NCBI GenBank assembly: GCA_937918935.1
Contig: CAKZSI010000015.1
Coordinates: 1 to 64,000 of the forward strand
Direction: 5' to 3'
Source: an uncultured Chloroflexales bacterium
GTDB taxonomy: Bacteria; Chloroflexota; Chloroflexia; Chloroflexales; Chloroflexaceae
Length of the DNA stretch: 64,000 nucleotides
Shown here piece by piece: positions 60,788-64,000 of the stretch. The notes below the pieces were generated by a model, which was not told where the DNA came from, searched no databases, and worked only from the letters and a program-made list of their open reading frames with translations. The translations under genes were made by a program, and so were the position numbers. Position 1 is the stretch's first letter, and each line of letters opens with the position of its first letter.

Positions 60788-63052
60788 ATGTTTACACCAG
60801 ATACCGCAGGTGCGCGCCCAGACATGATCGTGCTCATCGTCCGGCGCGAGGCGCGCGAATTGCTGGGCGACTGGCGCATTGTGACGCCGATCCTGCTGCT
60901 GGCCCTGGTGCTGCCGCTGTTGCTGGTCGCCGCCGCGGGGCAGATCGTCAGCTTTCTGGAGGATACCAGTTTTGCCGTGCGCCTCATCCCCTTCGGTGCG
61001 TTGCTGGTGGGCTTTCTGCCGGCCAGTTTTTCGCTCATCGCCGCGCTCGAGTCGTTCGTGGGCGAACGTGAGCGGAACAGTCTCGAAACCTTGCTGGCCA
61101 TGCCGTTGTCGGACGCGGAGTTGTACCTGGGCAAGTTTCTGGCCGCCCTGCTGACGCCGCTGGTCGCCAGTCTGGCGGCAATGCAGATCTATGTAGGGTT
61201 GCTGCTTGGGTTCATGCCGGAGTTGTACTTCGGGATGATGACCCTGCCGCGCCTGCTGCTGCTCATTCTGCTGATTTGCTGCATGGCCCTGGTGATGGTG
61301 AGCGGCGCGGTGGTGATCTCGGCGCATATCTCCAGCGTGCGCGCGGCTAATCTTATGTCGAGCTTTATCCTGGCGCCGATGGCCGGGGTGATGCAACTGG
61401 CGGCGTTCTGGATCATCAATGAGCGCTGGTTGCAACTCTGGCTGATCGCGGCGGCCCTGGGCGTGCTCACGGTGGTCCTGGTCCGCGCCGGGATGCGCAC
61501 CTTCAGCCGCGAGGAGCTGCTTGCTCGCGAGCAACGCCAGGGTCGCTGGAGCAGGTGGCGCATGACGCGCCGCCGGACAGTGGCGCGGCGCGGGCCGCCG
61601 GCGCCCCCTGCGCTGGTGATCGCCCGCCGCGAACTGGCCGAGACTCTGAGCGACTGGCGGGTATTACTGCCGCTGGGCCTCCTGACCCTGGGCCTGCCGG
61701 CGGTGCTGGTGGCCGCTACGGGCTGGGCGCTCGGCTTTGTGGCCAGCGCCGAGGTGCTCGGGCGGCTCGTGCCGTTTGTGGGCCTGCTGGTCGGCTTTGT
61801 GCCGGCCAGTTTCGCCTTGATTACGGCAATTGAGTCGTTCGTGGGCGAACGCGAGCGCAACAGCCTGGAGGCGCTGCTGGCCATGCCTCTCGACGACCGG
61901 CAGTTGTACACGGGCAAGCTCCTCGCTGCGCTGCTGGCCCCGCTGGCGGGCAGCCTGGCGGCCATGGGCGTGTTCCTGGGGCTGGTGCGCCTGGTCCATC
62001 CGGCGTTGTACGCGGCGGGAATGACGCTGGAGGTGCTGGTGCAGATCATCCTGATGCTGGGGGCCATCTGCGTGTTGATGGTTGCCGGCGCGGTGGTGAT
62101 CTCGACTCATACCGGCAGTGTGCGCGCAGCAACACTGCTGGCTTCGGGGGTGCTGTTGCCGACGGCGGTGGCGGTGCAGTTGCAGGCGCTACTGTTCATC
62201 GCCCGGCGCTATGATGTGCTCTGGTACATGCTGGCGGCCCTGGCGCTGATCGCCCTGGCCTTGATCCGCAGCGGGTTGGCCGGGTTCAACCGCGAGGAGA
62301 TCCTTTCGCGGGAGCACGAGGATCTCACTCCGGGGCTGCTGTGGGCGCGCTTCAAGCTCTTCTTTTGCGAACATCAGCCAGCAGGAGTGGCGCCTGCCAG
62401 CTACGCCGGGCTGCCCTTCTCGCCACGGCGCTTCTATCGCCAGGAGTTTCCCGCCCTGCTGCGAGAACTGCGCCTGCCGCTGCTCTGCGCGCTGCTGGCC
62501 ACGGCTTCCGGCCTGGCCCTGGGCTGGTACTACGGAACCCAGGCACCCCTGCGGCTCCTTGCCCGGCTGCTGGAGGGGCTGGGCGAGACACCGGCGCCAT
62601 CACCCGGTCTGGCGCTGGCGATCTTCGCCAACAACCTGCGGGTCTCTCTGCTCTCCAACGTGCTGTCGGCGCTGAGCTTCGGGCTGTTCGCCTTTCTGGT
62701 GCCCTTTGTGGCCTTTATCCAGATCGGCTTCGTGACCGGCACGCTCACCGCGCGGGGAGGCACGTGGCTGGCCCTCGGCGCAGATAGTCCGCTGCAGTTT
62801 CTGCTGGCCTACGTCCTGCCCCACGGGGTGATCGAGTTGCCGGCCTTCGTGCTGAGCGCCGCGCTGGGCCTGCGCATCGGGGCGGCCCTGCTGGCAAGGC
62901 CACAAGGCTTCACCCTGGGCGACAACCTGCTCTGGAGCCTGGCCTCCTTTGCAAAGGTCTGGCTGCTGGTGCTGCTGCCGCTGATTGCCGTTGGGGCCGC
63001 CGTGGAGGGGATGGTTTCACCTCTGCTTGTCTGGAAGCTGTATGGAGGGTGA
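60788..63052 (+). CDS. fused ABC-2 permease (two homologous halves) with SpoIIM-like domain
   Basis: 754 residues; GAAGGAG upstream. Residues ~15-245 and ~270-515 are two copies of one ABC-2-type membrane unit (SFVGERERNSLETLLAMPLS and SFVGERERNSLEALLAMPLD; LIARREL-like starts; several hydrophobic helices each). Residues ~550-754 are a SpoIIM/DUF95-type membrane domain (FANNLRVSLLSNVLSALSFG, VLPHGVIELPAFVLSAALGL). No ATPase is adjacent; the one at 34587 is a distant candidate. The substrate is unknown. Confidence 0.85.
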   Translation: MFTPDTAGARPDMIVLIVRREARELLGDWRIVTPILLLALVLPLLLVAAAGQIVSFLEDTSFAVRLIPFGALLVGFLPASFSLIAALESFVGERERNSLETLLAMPLSDAELYLGKFLAALLTPLVASLAAMQIYVGLLLGFMPELYFGMMTLPRLLLLILLICCMALVMVSGAVVISAHISSVRAANLMSSFILAPMAGVMQLAAFWIINERWLQLWLIAAALGVLTVVLVRAGMRTFSREELLAREQRQGRWSRWRMTRRRTVARRGPPAPPALVIARRELAETLSDWRVLLPLGLLTLGLPAVLVAATGWALGFVASAEVLGRLVPFVGLLVGFVPASFALITAIESFVGERERNSLEALLAMPLDDRQLYTGKLLAALLAPLAGSLAAMGVFLGLVRLVHPALYAAGMTLEVLVQIILMLGAICVLMVAGAVVISTHTGSVRAATLLASGVLLPTAVAVQLQALLFIARRYDVLWYMLAALALIALALIRSGLAGFNREEILSREHEDLTPGLLWARFKLFFCEHQPAGVAPASYAGLPFSPRRFYRQEFPALLRELRLPLLCALLATASGLALGWYYGTQAPLRLLARLLEGLGETPAPSPGLALAIFANNLRVSLLSNVLSALSFGLFAFLVPFVAFIQIGFVTGTLTARGGTWLALGADSPLQFLLAYVLPHGVIELPAFVLSAALGLRIGAALLARPQGFTLGDNLLWSLASFAKVWLLVLLPLIAVGAAVEGMVSPLLVWKLYGG

Positions 63053-63142
63053 GGCGCCAGGGATGGGCGGTTCTGGAAGGGCCTTGCCCTTCTAAACCCG
63101 CTCGCCCCGCAGGGCCAGCGGGAAACCTGGTCCGTCCCCGTC
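63053..63142. other. short convergent intergenic gap with half palindrome
   Basis: gcgggaaacctggtccgtcccc (about 63117-63140) is a decayed palindrome-family copy between convergent genes. Confidence 0.5.
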
Positions 63143-64000
63143 TCAGCCTGGCAATGACTGGCGCACCTCCAGCCCATACTCACGGGCAACATCGAGCAGC
63201 GCCGCGGCAAGTTCGATCGAGGCGGCGATTTCGTCTTTGTTGATGGAAACGCTCTCGATACACAGGCCGAGGGGGATGTGCTCGGTGTAGGGCTGGTCGA
63301 GCACACGGCGCAGAATGTCACGACAGACGGCGATGGAGCGGCTGAGGGGGGCTTCATCATTCAAGATAGCCGCCGCGGTCGCATCGGGTATGGCAATCCC
63401 CAGCCAGCGAATGAAGGCCATGGTCTGCTCGCGCCCGACCGGAACAAAGTCGAGCAGGATACGCCGGGGCGTCAGGCCGCGCTCGGCGCAGTCGCGGGCA
63501 TAGTCGCTGAGCAGGCGCACGGTGGGTTCGGCATCGTAGACAGCCTGGGAGATGAAGTAACGGCATCCGCGTTCGGTTTTCTGAATGAGCCGCAGGCTCT
63601 CGCTGCGCCAGGCCGAGTGGCGCTCGGCAATGGCGACGCCGCCGAGCACGAAACCCGCGGCGTGGGCGGCGGCAATCTCCGAGGCGCGGCTGAGGGCGAT
63701 GCTGCTACGGGCCAGTTTGGAACTCGACAGCCCCACCAGCGAGAGGTAACGCACCCCGTAGCGTTCGTGGGCCGCGTCGAGCCAGGCGGGCCAGCTCGCT
63801 TCGGTTTCGTTGACAATGCACTTGTAGGTCACGGTGGCCAGACCGGTTAACTCGCGGAGCAGCGCAGCGTAGATCGGCGGTTCAATGGTGGGCAGAAAGG
63901 GGAAGGGACGGGGCTCGGAGGTTCGGGCCGACTCGTCCTGGACGTCGTAGACCACGAGGCCATCGAGCGGCAGTGCGGCGACACGCCCCGCCAGCCGTGT
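63143..64000 (-). CDS. methylenetetrahydrofolate reductase-like protein, partial
   Basis: The frame is open from the right edge of the window to the stop at 63143, so the N-terminus lies outside. LDGLVVYDVQDE near the edge, then TYKCIVNETEASWPAWLDAA, YLSLVGLSS, GGVAIAERH, FISQAVYDAEPTVRLL and GIAIPDATAAAILND follow the MetF TIM-barrel pattern (GG..I.ERH; F.SQ..YD). The family reduces methylene-THF with FADH2. The sequence is diverged, and some members next to corrinoid enzymes have other roles. Confidence 0.8.
   Translation of the reverse strand, partial: TRLAGRVAALPLDGLVVYDVQDESARTSEPRPFPFLPTIEPPIYAALLRELTGLATVTYKCIVNETEASWPAWLDAAHERYGVRYLSLVGLSSSKLARSSIALSRASEIAAAHAAGFVLGGVAIAERHSAWRSESLRLIQKTERGCRYFISQAVYDAEPTVRLLSDYARDCAERGLTPRRILLDFVPVGREQTMAFIRWLGIAIPDATAAAILNDEAPLSRSIAVCRDILRRVLDQPYTEHIPLGLCIESVSINKDEIAASIELAAALLDVAREYGLEVRQSLPG

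Overview
The window is a GC-rich chromosomal segment, almost certainly from a member of the Chloroflexota, probably a filamentous Chloroflexales relative. That guess rests on gene content: a type III-D CRISPR-Cas locus with a reverse transcriptase, Uma2 genes, tandem Ser/Thr kinases, a gas-vesicle cluster, and a roadblock/GTPase signalling cluster. No tRNA or rRNA gene was seen. The genome carries a family of short intergenic palindromes (33 bp in perfect copies) scattered through the window.

Region 1 (1-3.7 kb): a SARP/BTAD-type regulator, a stretch of repeats with an HdeD-like gene remnant, then a CRISPR array of 19 repeats (2179-3545). The array uses two repeat versions. The 3' GAAAC end of the repeat, read on the minus strand, implies right-to-left transcription from a leader at about 3546-3706.

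Region 2 (3.7-11 kb): a WYL regulator faces a minus-strand run that ends in adaptation genes: small membrane protein, RNase H, SPFH/band-7 coiled-coil protein, reverse transcriptase with a large insert, cas1, cas2. Region 3 (11-15 kb): an FHA/winged-helix protein and a protein with two kinase domains.

Region 4 (15.4-20.4 kb): two near-identical Uma2 genes bracket a minus-strand signalling module (Csx15-like protein, membrane-anchored CARF protein, CARF-HEPN Cas02710 RNase); a third Uma2 gene follows.

Region 5 (20.5-32 kb): a type III-D effector operon on the minus strand: HD-less Cas10 with an intact GGDD motif, four Cas7-like proteins, Csx10, Cas11, a Csx19-like protein, then an AT-rich tail with a HEPN-like gene interrupted by an in-frame amber codon and an S1-like protein. 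A DUF433/DUF5615 toxin-antitoxin pair and Cas6 lie upstream. The logic is RNA-guided target recognition, cyclic-oligoadenylate production by Cas10, and activation of the CARF proteins of region 4.

Region 6 (32-38.9 kb): a zinc-ribbon membrane protein, a nitronate monooxygenase pseudogene, an ABC ATPase and a large 7TM sensor kinase. Region 7 (38.9-48.5 kb): a 14-gene gas-vesicle operon read right to left, starting with gvpA.

Region 8 (48.8-60.5 kb): an OmpR-type response regulator and its soluble histidine kinase, then a plus-strand signalling operon led by a DICT-GAF-cobalamin-binding protein with the CarH photoreceptor signature. A 16-bp motif with two 11-bp-spaced half-sites occurs upstream of both gvpA and this operon, in the same orientation relative to each gene, on either side of the regulator/kinase pair. 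This suggests that light or cobalamin sensing and gas-vesicle production are under common control. Region 9 (60.5-64 kb): an ABC-2/SpoIIM fusion permease and a partial methylenetetrahydrofolate reductase-like gene running off the end.
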